A stretch of DNA of 18,402 nucleotides from DTU019 sp050949825 (GTDB lineage: Bacteria > Bacillota > Syntrophomonadia > Syntrophomonadales > Syntrophomonadaceae): positions 1-18,402 of the forward strand of contig JBMNGL010000011.1 of the NCBI GenBank assembly GCA_050949825.1. The letters are read 5' to 3'. Position 1 is the first letter of the stretch. Each line of letters opens with the position of its first letter. Below are positions 9,401 through 15,728 of the stretch, one piece after another. Made by a program: the position numbers and the translations under genes. Under the pieces are notes generated by a model. The model was given only the letters and a program-made list of their open reading frames with translations, was not told the DNA's origin and ran no database searches.

Positions 9401-9454
9401 TGGAACACCGTAGTCAACCCACTTTTAACGTCTGAGGTGATTAACAAGTATTAG
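6425..9454 (+). CDS. S-layer homology (SLH) domain surface protein 1
   Basis: 1009-residue secreted protein starting with TTG, fixed by AGGAGGGG a few bases upstream and a clear signal peptide (RNKK, then a hydrophobic core to about residue 28). Three SLH domains follow at about 34-83, 93-142 and 156-205, with ITRAE, ITRQE and MTRGE motifs, which in this family bind pyruvylated secondary wall polymer. Residues about 230-380 are short repetitive strands (GNVTVTARDVSLKN, GTVSLRNVQVKGTIYV) suggesting a right-handed beta-helix. A Gly/Thr/Ser linker (387-406) leads to beta-rich domains, a helical stretch (about 620-790), and a putative Ig-like fold (about 870-950, LPAGMTLSSSGILSGIPTETG, the He_PIG pattern). 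The C-terminal 59 residues have no sorting signal, as expected for non-covalent SLH anchoring. The protein is probably an S-layer or outer wall component; its exact role is unknown. Confidence 0.93.
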   Translation: MRNKKWISLIITLTLMCTMVCGGFVTAAAGANGFKDTGAHWAKADIDEMVAKGIVQGYSADNTFRPDNTITRAEFVTLVNRAFQFTTPATTQFTDVAPADWYAQQVSCAVAAGYIQGFGDGTFKPQNLITRQEVFTMIARVLKLDLSSDNTILQRFQDGAQIPEWSRGAIIALLEKGLITAYPDNTLRFAQNMTRGESVVFLKRSMAAEPGVTPLKDSRVFDAAGFFDGQNAVIDGNVTVTARDVSLKNWIINGDLIIDSSVGNGTVSLRNVQVKGTIYVRGGSIIEMNGNAPSVKVESKDTTFKLFSGTIDLFEAAAPASDCTLYVASGATVKKVILNSLTRLTGSGLIVLAQVNADGSTRSPNINIQTVQYAPGVTELKISTAGTGGGGGGSSGGGTGGTGGTGDTPTYPLQTPGIVAGSASFDNATTLSGLPDGVDVSGSRIDVAAQDGITQTGIPMDISIEGLSPDQQAAGIIIKMPTSSSASVLGYCNNDRWEIVPGSQAVKENGKWYVIGRVDHFSIYAPLKLTAQLIADSITGTDATIGNPVPAQYLTSFIYPTVPSGCTISIKSSSNSSAIKTDGTVHLAGSAQQSNVVFTVNYNGSAESQEVTVRVLASSKAGAAKDARSALIAFHQALAEISYSTDVNQLKTNLQAFEVGQTDTLQTLVGADKTVSDFYDLALATKAEMMNIMSNDRARLVSLKNASEKELQDQISIWTILALQNVCANSGYSWFTNAMDNLGWTLAQAAAQQDVLANLVDPNMAARKALTLGYIRANTLLTAGSCGLSNTSSTEFKLSILGHSYGNAAATLFDWYSSNSALAAFDFPFSELTAKASGDITVTARRADSSDPQDYVLQFKVGINQAEPGIYTDSLYNALEGESYKKQLLAYGGDGSYVWTIASGALPAGMTLSSSGILSGIPTETGSFSFDVKVSSNDQETTGNYSLQVSANEGRGDKLAYILGQIYYYLDTVEKTSINNARSATQTLTEIEWNTVVNPLLTSEVINKY

Positions 9455-9468
9455 GCAGGGTAATGAGC

Positions 9469-9498
9469 GGAAGCACGGGGACAGTTCTTCGTGCTTCC
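9469..9498. repeat. REP-like hairpin after SLH protein 1
   Basis: Perfect 9-bp inverted repeat (GGAAGCACG / CGTGCTTCC) around a 12-nt loop, 15 bp after the stop. No T-run follows, so it is not a standard terminator, although it may protect the mRNA end. The stretch GGGGACAGTTC..CGTGCTTC resembles a segment just after the last gene of the window (18349-18368). Confidence 0.5.
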
Positions 9499-9557
9499 AA
9501 CCAAACAATCGCAATATCAAGGGAGCACCAGAAAAAAATAACAACCGTCACCGCGTA

Positions 9558-9618
9558 TCATTCTGGGTGTAAGCGAAGGGGCTTCTTGGGGAAGATCCTT
9601 CAACGTTCTGCAGAATGA
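9558..9618. repeat. Degenerate copy of the palindromic repeat core
   Basis: Outer arms TCATTCTG and CAGAATGA enclose AAGCGAAG and AAGATCCTTC. This is the same order of motifs as the array cores (TCATCCTG, AAGCGAAGG, AGATCCTTC, CAGGATGA), but shorter (61 bp) and diverged. It stands alone between the two SLH genes with no tandem units. It supports the core being a dispersed genomic repeat that became amplified at 1-664 and 4435-5917. Confidence 0.6.
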
Positions 9619-9749
9619 CAAGGCGCTGGTACAGGTGAACCGCTCTCCGGACTTCCACGGAAGATAAGGAAGCGATTACTGAAGTCAGTTGGGACGATTC
9701 CCACTACTTCCTTTAGAAAACCAAAAACAAAAAACGGAGTGATTCGAAT

Positions 9750-10835
9750 TTGAAAAAAGCCCTGCCGATAATAACACTGATCATGTTCCTGCTTCTGCCC
9801 ACGGTGGCGCAGGCCTCTTTAGCCAGCGATATGGCAGCTTTCAAGGCCGCGCATAGCGACATTTACGGTCGTATCGATACCGGCATGGCCGCCAAAATGG
9901 ACCAACTGGTGCAGGACGTTTACAACGACACCCTGGCCAACTATAAGAGCACTGAATCCACTTATGATCAGGTCAACAAATACGCCACCCGCAGGCTGTT
10001 GCGCGATCCCAATTACGACAGCCTGTTGACCTATCTGGCCGAGCAGATCGATGATCCTAAAAACGCCGATGTGAAATCACGATACGAAAACCTGTTAGAC
10101 GAAATCTGCACCATCATCGCTAAAGCGGTAGACACCGCCCAGAACGTTAAACCGGGTACAGGCGGCACAGGCGGCGGAGGCGGCACAGGGAGCAAAATCC
10201 CCATAGCAGCCCCGGCAGGGACCCCGCCGCAGTTTCCACCTGAAACTCCGGTAGCCATCATGCCTACCCCGGCACAGCTGGAGGAAATCCAGCCGCATTG
10301 GGCCAACAGCCAGCTGCAAAGCCTGATCGCGTTGGGCATCATCAGCGGCGACGAGCAGGGCCGCATCAACCCCGATGCTCAAGTCACCCGGGCCGAATTC
10401 TCAGCCATGCTGGTCAGAGCCCTGCGCCTGGAAAACAGTCCGATTATACAGGGACGCTTTCACGACGTCCCCGCCGATAGCTGGTGTTTTAATCCCGTCA
10501 ATATAATTGCCGATGCCGGTATTGTAGAAGGCTATCAAGCCAACCTGTTTGGCCCCCATGACCCCATTAGCAGAGAACAGATGACAGTTATGATTATCAG
10601 AGCATTACAACAGCAGGGCAAACTCCCCCTGCCGGAGCAAGAGCATGCCAGCATTCTGGCTCCCTTTATCGATCGCCAGGCCATCTCGAGCTGGGCCACG
10701 GCTGCCGTTTCCAAGTCGGTAGAGTTAGGCCTTATGGAAGGACGGGGAAATGAAGCCTTTGCACCCCAGGCCCACGCCAGCCGCGCCGAAGCCGGGGTCA
10801 TAATCCTGCGCCTGCTGGAGAAAATGTCGCCATAG
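9750..10835 (+). CDS. SLH domain surface protein 2 (C-terminal SLH)
   Basis: 361-residue secreted protein with a TTG start behind GGAGTG (7-nt spacing) and a signal peptide ending near VAQAS (residues 20-23). Residues about 25-130 are charged and predicted helical. A Gly-rich linker (136-148) and a Pro-rich stretch (151-175) lead to three C-terminal SLH domains at about 178-226, 237-286 and 305-357, with VTRAE, ISREQ and ASRAE motifs. The domain order is the reverse of the upstream SLH protein. Placement 295 bp after that gene on the same strand suggests co-function at the wall. The N-terminal helical domain matches nothing I recognise, so the protein could be a structural linker or an anchor for a partner. 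Confidence 0.92.
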   Translation: MKKALPIITLIMFLLLPTVAQASLASDMAAFKAAHSDIYGRIDTGMAAKMDQLVQDVYNDTLANYKSTESTYDQVNKYATRRLLRDPNYDSLLTYLAEQIDDPKNADVKSRYENLLDEICTIIAKAVDTAQNVKPGTGGTGGGGGTGSKIPIAAPAGTPPQFPPETPVAIMPTPAQLEEIQPHWANSQLQSLIALGIISGDEQGRINPDAQVTRAEFSAMLVRALRLENSPIIQGRFHDVPADSWCFNPVNIIADAGIVEGYQANLFGPHDPISREQMTVMIIRALQQQGKLPLPEQEHASILAPFIDRQAISSWATAAVSKSVELGLMEGRGNEAFAPQAHASRAEAGVIILRLLEKMSP

Positions 10836-11015
10836 AAAACACCGCAACACCCGAAAAAAAGGCAGGAAAACAACAGAGAAACCATTGGAAAAACAGTTAG
10901 GACTGCATGTACCCCTTGGGTATCCCGGTTGTTTTTTCGATAGGTAAATAGAGGGATTGCGTGTGCCCATGGGGTCTCCCCAATGTTTTCCAACTGTTTC
11001 CCGGGTAAAGCACAA

Positions 11016-11047
11016 GGGTAAACAGCGTGACTATCCCGCTGTTTCCC
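11016..11047 (+). other. Hairpin upstream of the small membrane-protein gene
   Basis: GGGTAAACAGCG (11016-11027) pairs with CGCTGTTTCCC (11037-11047), giving 11 bp with one bulged T and a 9-nt loop, about 30 nt before the start codon. No T-run follows. Upstream, GGAAAAACAGTTAGG (10887-10901) could pair with CCAACTGTTTCCC (10990-11002). The 243-bp gap may therefore be a folded leader, but no function is evident. Confidence 0.35.
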
Positions 11048-11078
11048 CGAGAAACCACGAAGTAAACAGAGGATGCTC

Positions 11079-11621
11079 ATGAACAAAAAGACCTTATTTA
11101 TAATCATCGCAGCGGCCATCATCGTCTTAAGCAGCCTGGCCATAATCATAAACAGCCAGCTAAACCGGATGGCAGATGGATTTGGCATTCCTGATCTGGA
11201 CCAATACAATAGCCAAAACGGCGGCCAATTCGCTGGCGGAACCGGAACTGCCCCGGGAACACCGTCAACCCCCGGTTATGAACCATCCGGCTTCGGCAGC
11301 CCGACTCCAGGCCTGTTTAACCCGCTCAGCCCTGAGCAGGAAGCGATGGCGGCAGAGGTGCAGGCCCGGCTCAATCGCCCGGTGAATCGCAAAGACCTTA
11401 TCAAGGCCGGACTGATACTGGTAGGAAGCCTGTCCCGGGAGCAGCTTAATTATGTTTATGAGGTAGGCAGAAAAGACCGCCCCAGCAGGGAGGAATTGAT
11501 TCAGGTCAGAGATATTCTCTTGAATAATCTCAGCCCGGAAGATATCGCCGCCCTCAGGGAACTGGGCGGCAGCTACGGCAAAAGCCTGCACATCCTGGAT
11601 CCCAGTGTTCCCATTAGGTGA
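11079..11621 (+). CDS. Small membrane-anchored protein of unknown function
   Basis: 180 residues. I chose the second of two nearby ATGs (11079, MNKKTLF) because AGAGG lies 6 nt before it; the first (11073) abuts that ribosome site. A single N-terminal hydrophobic helix (about 5-25) is preceded by lysines, so the rest should be outside the cell, either anchored or cleaved. Residues 45-82 are a low-complexity Gly/Pro/Thr/Ser linker. Residues 83-165 look helical with a recurring LS(P/R)EQ or LSPED pattern (LSPEQEAMA, LSREQLNYVYEVG, LSPEDIAALRELG). I do not recognise the family. It sits between the SLH genes and a Wzz-like gene, and a decayed segment similar to its residues 31-43 occurs at 13340-13378, so it probably belongs to the surface-polymer module. 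It could help adaptor assembly or attach to the wall. Confidence 0.85.
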   Translation: MNKKTLFIIIAAAIIVLSSLAIIINSQLNRMADGFGIPDLDQYNSQNGGQFAGGTGTAPGTPSTPGYEPSGFGSPTPGLFNPLSPEQEAMAAEVQARLNRPVNRKDLIKAGLILVGSLSREQLNYVYEVGRKDRPSREELIQVRDILLNNLSPEDIAALRELGGSYGKSLHILDPSVPIR

Positions 11622-11713
11622 ACAGAACTGGAAGGCGATAAGGTTACCAGGCGGTGTTTACGAAAACAAAGCGATAATACCCTATAACAGTTGGGGAACG
11701 GGGGCGAAAACCA

Positions 11714-13048
11714 GTGAGCGACCAAGACCACAGGTCATACGCGAAAAACGATGAAATAGAATTGGATCTACTCTATATAGTGGCCATTTTGAAGAAATGG
11801 GCCAGGCTCATAGTTGTCATGAGCCTGTTGCTGGCCCTGGCGGCTGGAGTCATCAGCAAACTGGTGCTGGCCCCGGTATATCAGGCCAAAACCCTGTTAA
11901 TGGTCACCAAGGCCACCGAGAAACTGCAGACCAATGTCGGCCAACAGCAAAACAACCTGGAAGAGGTGGTTGCCTCCGCGGTGCGCATGCCGGTATGGAC
12001 CATGAACACCTATCAAGGCCAATTAAAAAGCGAGGCCTTAATGCAGCGGGTCAGCGAAAAACTGCATCTCAACGCAAAAGCCGCCTCCCTGGCGGGAATG
12101 ATCAACACCGGCATTGTCAAAGACTCCAATTTGATTGAAGTCACGGTGCAAAACACCGACCCCGTATTGGCCAGCCGTATTGCCAATACCCTGGCCGCAG
12201 AATATCAAAAAATGATGAACGAGAAAAACCAGGATCAAATGAGCCGCTCGGTGAGCTTTTTCCAGGAGCAGCGCAGCATAACCGATCAGGAATTGCAGGC
12301 CGCGGTCGATAATCTGAACCGCTTTGAAAGCCAGCCGCGCGGGGTTGCCGTCCTGGAAGCCGAATTCGAGAAGGTATCTGCCGACATGGTGGGCTTTGAC
12401 TCCCGCCTCAAAAGCGCCCAGGTGGAGGTCGAACGCCTCTATGCCGGGGTAGCTTCCCTGGAGCAGGAACTGCTGATCACCCCGCGCATCATAGTAACCA
12501 CGGTCGGTTCCAGCCAGCAGGCTTATGAAGAGGTTAATCCGGTCTACACCAGCATTGCCCAGCAGCTGGCCGCCAAACGCGCCGAATTAGCGGAAAAACA
12601 AGGTGAAGCGGCTGCTTTATCGGCCATGGTAGGCAATATGAAAGGTCAGCTCGACGCTCTGCAGGCGGAACTGGTTTCCAAGAAATCAGAGCAGGACAAA
12701 CTGGCCCGCGAGGTGGAGCGCCTCAAGGAAACCGCGGAAACCCTGGCCAAAAAAGAAACCGAGACCCAGATTGCCAAATCCATTGACCTGGGCGACAGTA
12801 GCGTGATGGTCTTATCGGAAGCCTTTATCCCCACCACTCCGGTCAAGCCCAACACCAGACTCAACATCGCCCTGGCCTTGGTAATGGGTTTAATGGTATT
12901 CACCCTGCTGGCCTTTGTGATGGAATATCTCGATAATACCTTGAAGAGCAGCGAAGACATACATAATTATCTCGGACTGCCGGTCCTGGGGCTTATTCCT
13001 GAGGCCAATGAGGATACCAAACTGCACAACCACTACTGTGGAGGTTAA
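11714..13048 (+). CDS. Wzz/YwqC-type polysaccharide co-polymerase and kinase adaptor A
   Basis: 444-residue chain-length determinant family protein (Wzz domain, CapA/TkmA-like), GTG start after GGGGG about 10 nt upstream. It has a short cytoplasmic N-terminus, membrane helix 1 (about 31-51), a long extracellular part with coiled-coil character (about 190-350), the family Pro-rich motif (TTPVKPN, 374-380) and membrane helix 2 (about 385-404). A cytoplasmic tail LGLPVLGLIP follows, which in Gram-positive systems contacts and activates a separate BY-kinase. It is clearly paralogous to the gene at 14378. At its end the paralogue's tyrosine plus TAG is replaced by TGT, so translation runs through the old ribosome site (GGAGGT) to a TAA, adding CGG. 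Its own kinase is reduced to a relic just downstream. Confidence 0.93.
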   Translation: MSDQDHRSYAKNDEIELDLLYIVAILKKWARLIVVMSLLLALAAGVISKLVLAPVYQAKTLLMVTKATEKLQTNVGQQQNNLEEVVASAVRMPVWTMNTYQGQLKSEALMQRVSEKLHLNAKAASLAGMINTGIVKDSNLIEVTVQNTDPVLASRIANTLAAEYQKMMNEKNQDQMSRSVSFFQEQRSITDQELQAAVDNLNRFESQPRGVAVLEAEFEKVSADMVGFDSRLKSAQVEVERLYAGVASLEQELLITPRIIVTTVGSSQQAYEEVNPVYTSIAQQLAAKRAELAEKQGEAAALSAMVGNMKGQLDALQAELVSKKSEQDKLAREVERLKETAETLAKKETETQIAKSIDLGDSSVMVLSEAFIPTTPVKPNTRLNIALALVMGLMVFTLLAFVMEYLDNTLKSSEDIHNYLGLPVLGLIPEANEDTKLHNHYCGG

Positions 13049-13113
13049 CCCGTGAGCCTTTCCTGATTACGCGGGACAACCACAAATCCTTAGCGCCTGA
13101 AGCTTACCCTAGG
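13048..13113 (+). pseudogene. Relic of the 5' end of a BY-kinase gene
   Basis: Reading from 13048, the 22 codons begin TREPFLITRDNHKSLAPEAY. The intact kinase at 15729 has TREHFLITQENPKSVVAEAY, so 13 of 20 residues are identical and DNA identity is obvious (CCCGTGAGC.TTTCCTGATTAC). The start codon and lysine-rich residues before it are deleted. Homology ends near 13113, and the rest of the gene has been replaced by the leader-like segment. It directly follows Wzz-like gene A, as the intact kinase follows Wzz-like gene B. Confidence 0.85.
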
Positions 13114-13121
13114 ACATAAGT

Positions 13122-13313
13122 AAAATGGTGTGCTTGTGATGACATCAGACCTAAATTGTAAAAAAATGTGGAAATGAAGCCTGCAATTGGGTATCATTGT
13201 AGTCAGAAAATAAATACAGAGAAACTTTCTCACTTGTAAGGAGTAGCCCGCAACCCAAGACCACAGTCATATAATTGCAAGCACAAATACTGCCAGGCTG
13301 CATAGCTTTTTTG
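13122..13313 (+). promoter_or_regulatory. Leader RNA/attenuator copy 2
   Basis: Homologous to 6141-6350, with the same blocks in the same order: GACATCAGACC (13141-13151), TGTGGAAATGAAG, CAATTGGGTATCATT, the 22-bp conserved block at 13228-13249, and ACTGCCAGGCTG before a terminator. GTAGCC (13243-13248) can pair with GGCTGC (13296-13301), which disrupts the terminator stem. The middle parts diverge, so conservation concentrates on the elements that would form the switch. Homology to copy 1 continues weakly past the terminator (TTATTT.A.GTGC). About 190 nt of decayed sequence now separates it from the next intact gene. Confidence 0.6.
13295..13312 (+). terminator. Intrinsic terminator in leader copy 2
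   Basis: Stem AGGCT, loop GCAT, stem AGCTT, then a T-run to 13312. Compared with copy 1, one C of the 3' arm is a T, replacing a G-C pair with G-U, so the stem is kept while loop and arm differ. Confidence 0.55.
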
Positions 13314-13336
13314 CATGCCTTATTTAACGTGCACAT

Positions 13337-13400
13337 GGGATGGCAGGCGGCTTTGGCATTACTGGCTTGAAGCAATACGACCAATTCAGCAGCGAACGGG
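13337..13400 (+). pseudogene. Relic of a gene like the small membrane protein at 11079
   Basis: Codons from 13340 read MAGGFGITGLKQY. The small membrane protein has MADGFGIPDLDQY at residues 31-43, so 9 of 13 residues are identical, with two 9-bp exact DNA matches (GGATGGCAG and TTTGGCATT). No ribosome site or membrane helix precedes it, and similarity fades after about 13400. The match is short, so this is a probable rather than certain relic. Confidence 0.5.
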
Positions 13401-13506
13401 AAGAGAAACAACCCCGGGGGAGACATAGAACTCCATGAGTGATGCGGAAATCGTCGTTGTGGGGATGAACAACGGATAAGAAGTACATAACGGAGGAGCA
13501 ATAAAA

Positions 13507-14295
13507 TTGATTGATATACACAATCATATTTTGCCCGGCCTGGACGATGGCGCGCGGAGCATAGAAACAGCCGTGGGGATGACCCGAATCGCTGCCCAAA
13601 GCGGCATGCAGGGCATCATCGCCACCCCACACGTAATTACTGGCATATTCGACAATAAACGACAGAAAATACTTCAAGCTGTTGAGAGGCTTAATAATAT
13701 CCTGAAGCAACAAAACATCTCCTTGCTTATTATGCCCGGGGCTGAATACCACCTGGAGCCTGACCTTGTCAGGCGTTTTAATGCCGGCGAACTGCTCACT
13801 TTAAATGACACCGGGCGTTATCTGTTAGTGGAACTGCCCGAGACCTTGGTGCCCGACTACAGCACGCAGATTCTCTATGAATTACAGCTGGCGGGCATTA
13901 CCCCGGTCATCGCCCACCCGGAGCGCAACCAGCACCTCATGACCAATCCAAACCTGCTACAAACCATCAGCGCTTGCGGAGCGGTTATGCAATTAACCGC
14001 TGCCAGCCTGACCGGTTTGTTTGGCAGTGTGGTGCAAAATAACGCCTGGCGGCTTATAAGCGGTGGCGGGCACAGCAGTATAGTCGCCACAGACGCTCAT
14101 TCCACGCGGGGAAGGGTCCCCAGCTTGGATGTAGCCTATCTGCAAATTTGTGCTCGTTTAGGGAAAGAGGCGGCGCAAATCTTATGTTCTGAAAACCCCC
14201 AGCGGGTTGCTCAAGGCCTGGACTTGGAACCCTGCCCCGTGGTTCGGCCCAATATCTGGCCGTGCTTGCGGCGTTTGATGGTGCGGACCTCTTGA
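13507..14295 (+). CDS. PHP-family protein-tyrosine phosphatase (CpsB/YwqE/CapC type)
   Basis: 262-residue metal-dependent phosphatase of the polymerase-and-histidinol-phosphatase fold. It dephosphorylates the tyrosine cluster of BY-kinases in capsule and exopolysaccharide loci. The metal-binding motifs are present: DIHNHILPGLDDG (3-15, His5 and His7), TPH (40-42), Glu80 in GAEYH, AHPERN (136-141) and ATDAH (194-198, Asp196 and His198). Length fits the family (about 250-260). It starts with TTG behind GGAGGAG, giving the expected MIDIHNHILPG N-terminus. It lies upstream of adaptor B and the kinase in the same direction, so it should act on that kinase in the cytoplasm. The last 25 residues are Pro/Arg-rich and not conserved in the family as I know it. 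Confidence 0.95.
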   Translation: MIDIHNHILPGLDDGARSIETAVGMTRIAAQSGMQGIIATPHVITGIFDNKRQKILQAVERLNNILKQQNISLLIMPGAEYHLEPDLVRRFNAGELLTLNDTGRYLLVELPETLVPDYSTQILYELQLAGITPVIAHPERNQHLMTNPNLLQTISACGAVMQLTAASLTGLFGSVVQNNAWRLISGGGHSSIVATDAHSTRGRVPSLDVAYLQICARLGKEAAQILCSENPQRVAQGLDLEPCPVVRPNIWPCLRRLMVRTS

Positions 14296-14377
14296 GCAGG
14301 CAATATGGTAATATTTTGATACTAAAGTAACTATGCTGACCCTTACAGGGGGGAGTCAAAAAGATGGGGAGGGACCA

Positions 14378-15715
14378 ATGAGCGAACTAGACCACAGTTC
14401 GGATATGGCCAACGATGAAATCGAACTCGATTTACGCCAAATAGTGGCGGTTTTAAAGAAATGGGGCAAGCTCATTGTCATCGTGAGCCTGGTTTTGGCT
14501 CTATGCGCGGGGCTCATCAGCAAATTGCTGATCAGGCCGGTTTATCAAGCCAAAAGTTTGGTGATGGTCACTAAGGCCACGGAAAAACTGCAGACCAACG
14601 CCATCCTGCAGCAAAACAAAAATCTAGAAGATGTGGTTTCCAGTGCTGCACGTATGCCGATTATGACTATGAACACCTATCAAAGCCAGCTCAAAGGCGC
14701 AGCCCTTTTGACCCGGGTAGTGGAAAAAGCCAATCTTAACTGCAGTGCCGGGCAGCTGGCCGGCATGATCAATACCAGCATTATAAAAGACTCCAACATG
14801 ATTGAGGTCACGGTGCAGAACTCCGATCCGGTGCTGGCCAGCCGCATTGCCAATACCTTGGTGGTGGAATATCAACAAATGATGAATGAAAAAGACCAGG
14901 ACGCCATGAATCGTTCGGTCAGTTTCTTGCAGGAGCAGCGTGCCGTTATAGATAAAGAAATGCAGACTGCCACCGAGCAGTTGAATGAGTTTTACCGGCA
15001 GCCCCGCGGGGCTGCGGTGTTGGAAGCCGAATTTACCAGCATGTCCGAGGATCTGGCGGGCTTTGAGTCCCGCCTCAAAGATGCCCGGGTAGAGGTCGAA
15101 CGCCTCAGCGCCGGTGTGGCCACCCTGGAAGATGAACTGCGGGCCACCCCGCGCACCGTGGTCACCTCGATCGGTTCCGGACAGCAAAATTATGCCGACC
15201 TGGAAGAAGCCAACCCCCTTTATATCAGCATTGCTGAGCAACTGGCGCAAAAACGCGCCGAGCTGGCTGAAAAACAGAGCGAAGCCGGGTCTCTGCAGGC
15301 TATGATCATGCCCATGAAAGCGCAGCTAGATTCCCTGGAAGCCGAACTGGTCATAAAGAAAACCACGCAGTCCAAAATGGAGCAGGACATACAGCGCCTC
15401 AAGGATACCTCAGAAACCCTGGCTAAAAAAGAAATCGAAACCCAGATTGCCAAATCCATTGACATGGGCGACATCAGTGTAGTGGTATTGTCGGAGGCAT
15501 TTATCCCCAGCGCCCCGGTCAAGCCGAATACCAAACTCAACATCGCCGTGGCCTTGATAATGGGTTTAATGGTTTTCACCCTCTTGGCCTTTGTAATGGA
15601 ATATTTCGATAATACCTTAAAGAACAGCGAAGATATAGAAGATAATCTAGGGCTGCCGGTCCTGGGGGTCATTCCCGCAACCAATGGGGACACCAAACTG
15701 TACAGCCGCTATTAG
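14378..15715 (+). CDS. Wzz/YwqC-type polysaccharide co-polymerase and kinase adaptor B
   Basis: 445-residue paralogue of the gene at 11714. It has the same layout: ANDEIELDLRQ near the N-terminus, membrane helix 1 (about 31-50), an extracellular coiled-coil-rich region, SAPVKPN (378-384), membrane helix 2 (about 388-407), and a cytoplasmic LGLPVLGVIP tail. I chose ATG 14378 because GGGGAGGG precedes it and the N-terminus then aligns with paralogue A; an upstream in-frame ATG (14333) has no support. The kinase gene follows after 13 bp, and the kinase ribosome site GGGAGG touches this gene's TAG. This pair should form the active adaptor and kinase complex, controlling chain length and export of the polysaccharide at the membrane. 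Confidence 0.94.
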   Translation: MSELDHSSDMANDEIELDLRQIVAVLKKWGKLIVIVSLVLALCAGLISKLLIRPVYQAKSLVMVTKATEKLQTNAILQQNKNLEDVVSSAARMPIMTMNTYQSQLKGAALLTRVVEKANLNCSAGQLAGMINTSIIKDSNMIEVTVQNSDPVLASRIANTLVVEYQQMMNEKDQDAMNRSVSFLQEQRAVIDKEMQTATEQLNEFYRQPRGAAVLEAEFTSMSEDLAGFESRLKDARVEVERLSAGVATLEDELRATPRTVVTSIGSGQQNYADLEEANPLYISIAEQLAQKRAELAEKQSEAGSLQAMIMPMKAQLDSLEAELVIKKTTQSKMEQDIQRLKDTSETLAKKEIETQIAKSIDMGDISVVVLSEAFIPSAPVKPNTKLNIAVALIMGLMVFTLLAFVMEYFDNTLKNSEDIEDNLGLPVLGVIPATNGDTKLYSRY

Positions 15716-15728
15716 GGAGGTTAGCAGC

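Noticed and set aside
10535..11209. 224-residue minus-strand frame across the SLH 2 end and the small membrane-protein start
   Set aside because: It overlaps two supported plus-strand genes and has no recognisable domain; it arises from inverted repeats in the gap.
13436..13480. 14-codon frame ATGAGTGATGCGG..., reading MSDAEIVVVGMNNG
   Set aside because: No ribosome site or similarity beyond a weak MSD match to the adaptor N-terminus; too short to distinguish from chance in decayed sequence.
15684..15728. N-terminal extension of the BY-kinase from an upstream in-frame ATG
   Set aside because: It would overlap the end of the Wzz-like gene, has no ribosome site, and the family N-terminus fits the ATG at 15729 behind GGGAGG.
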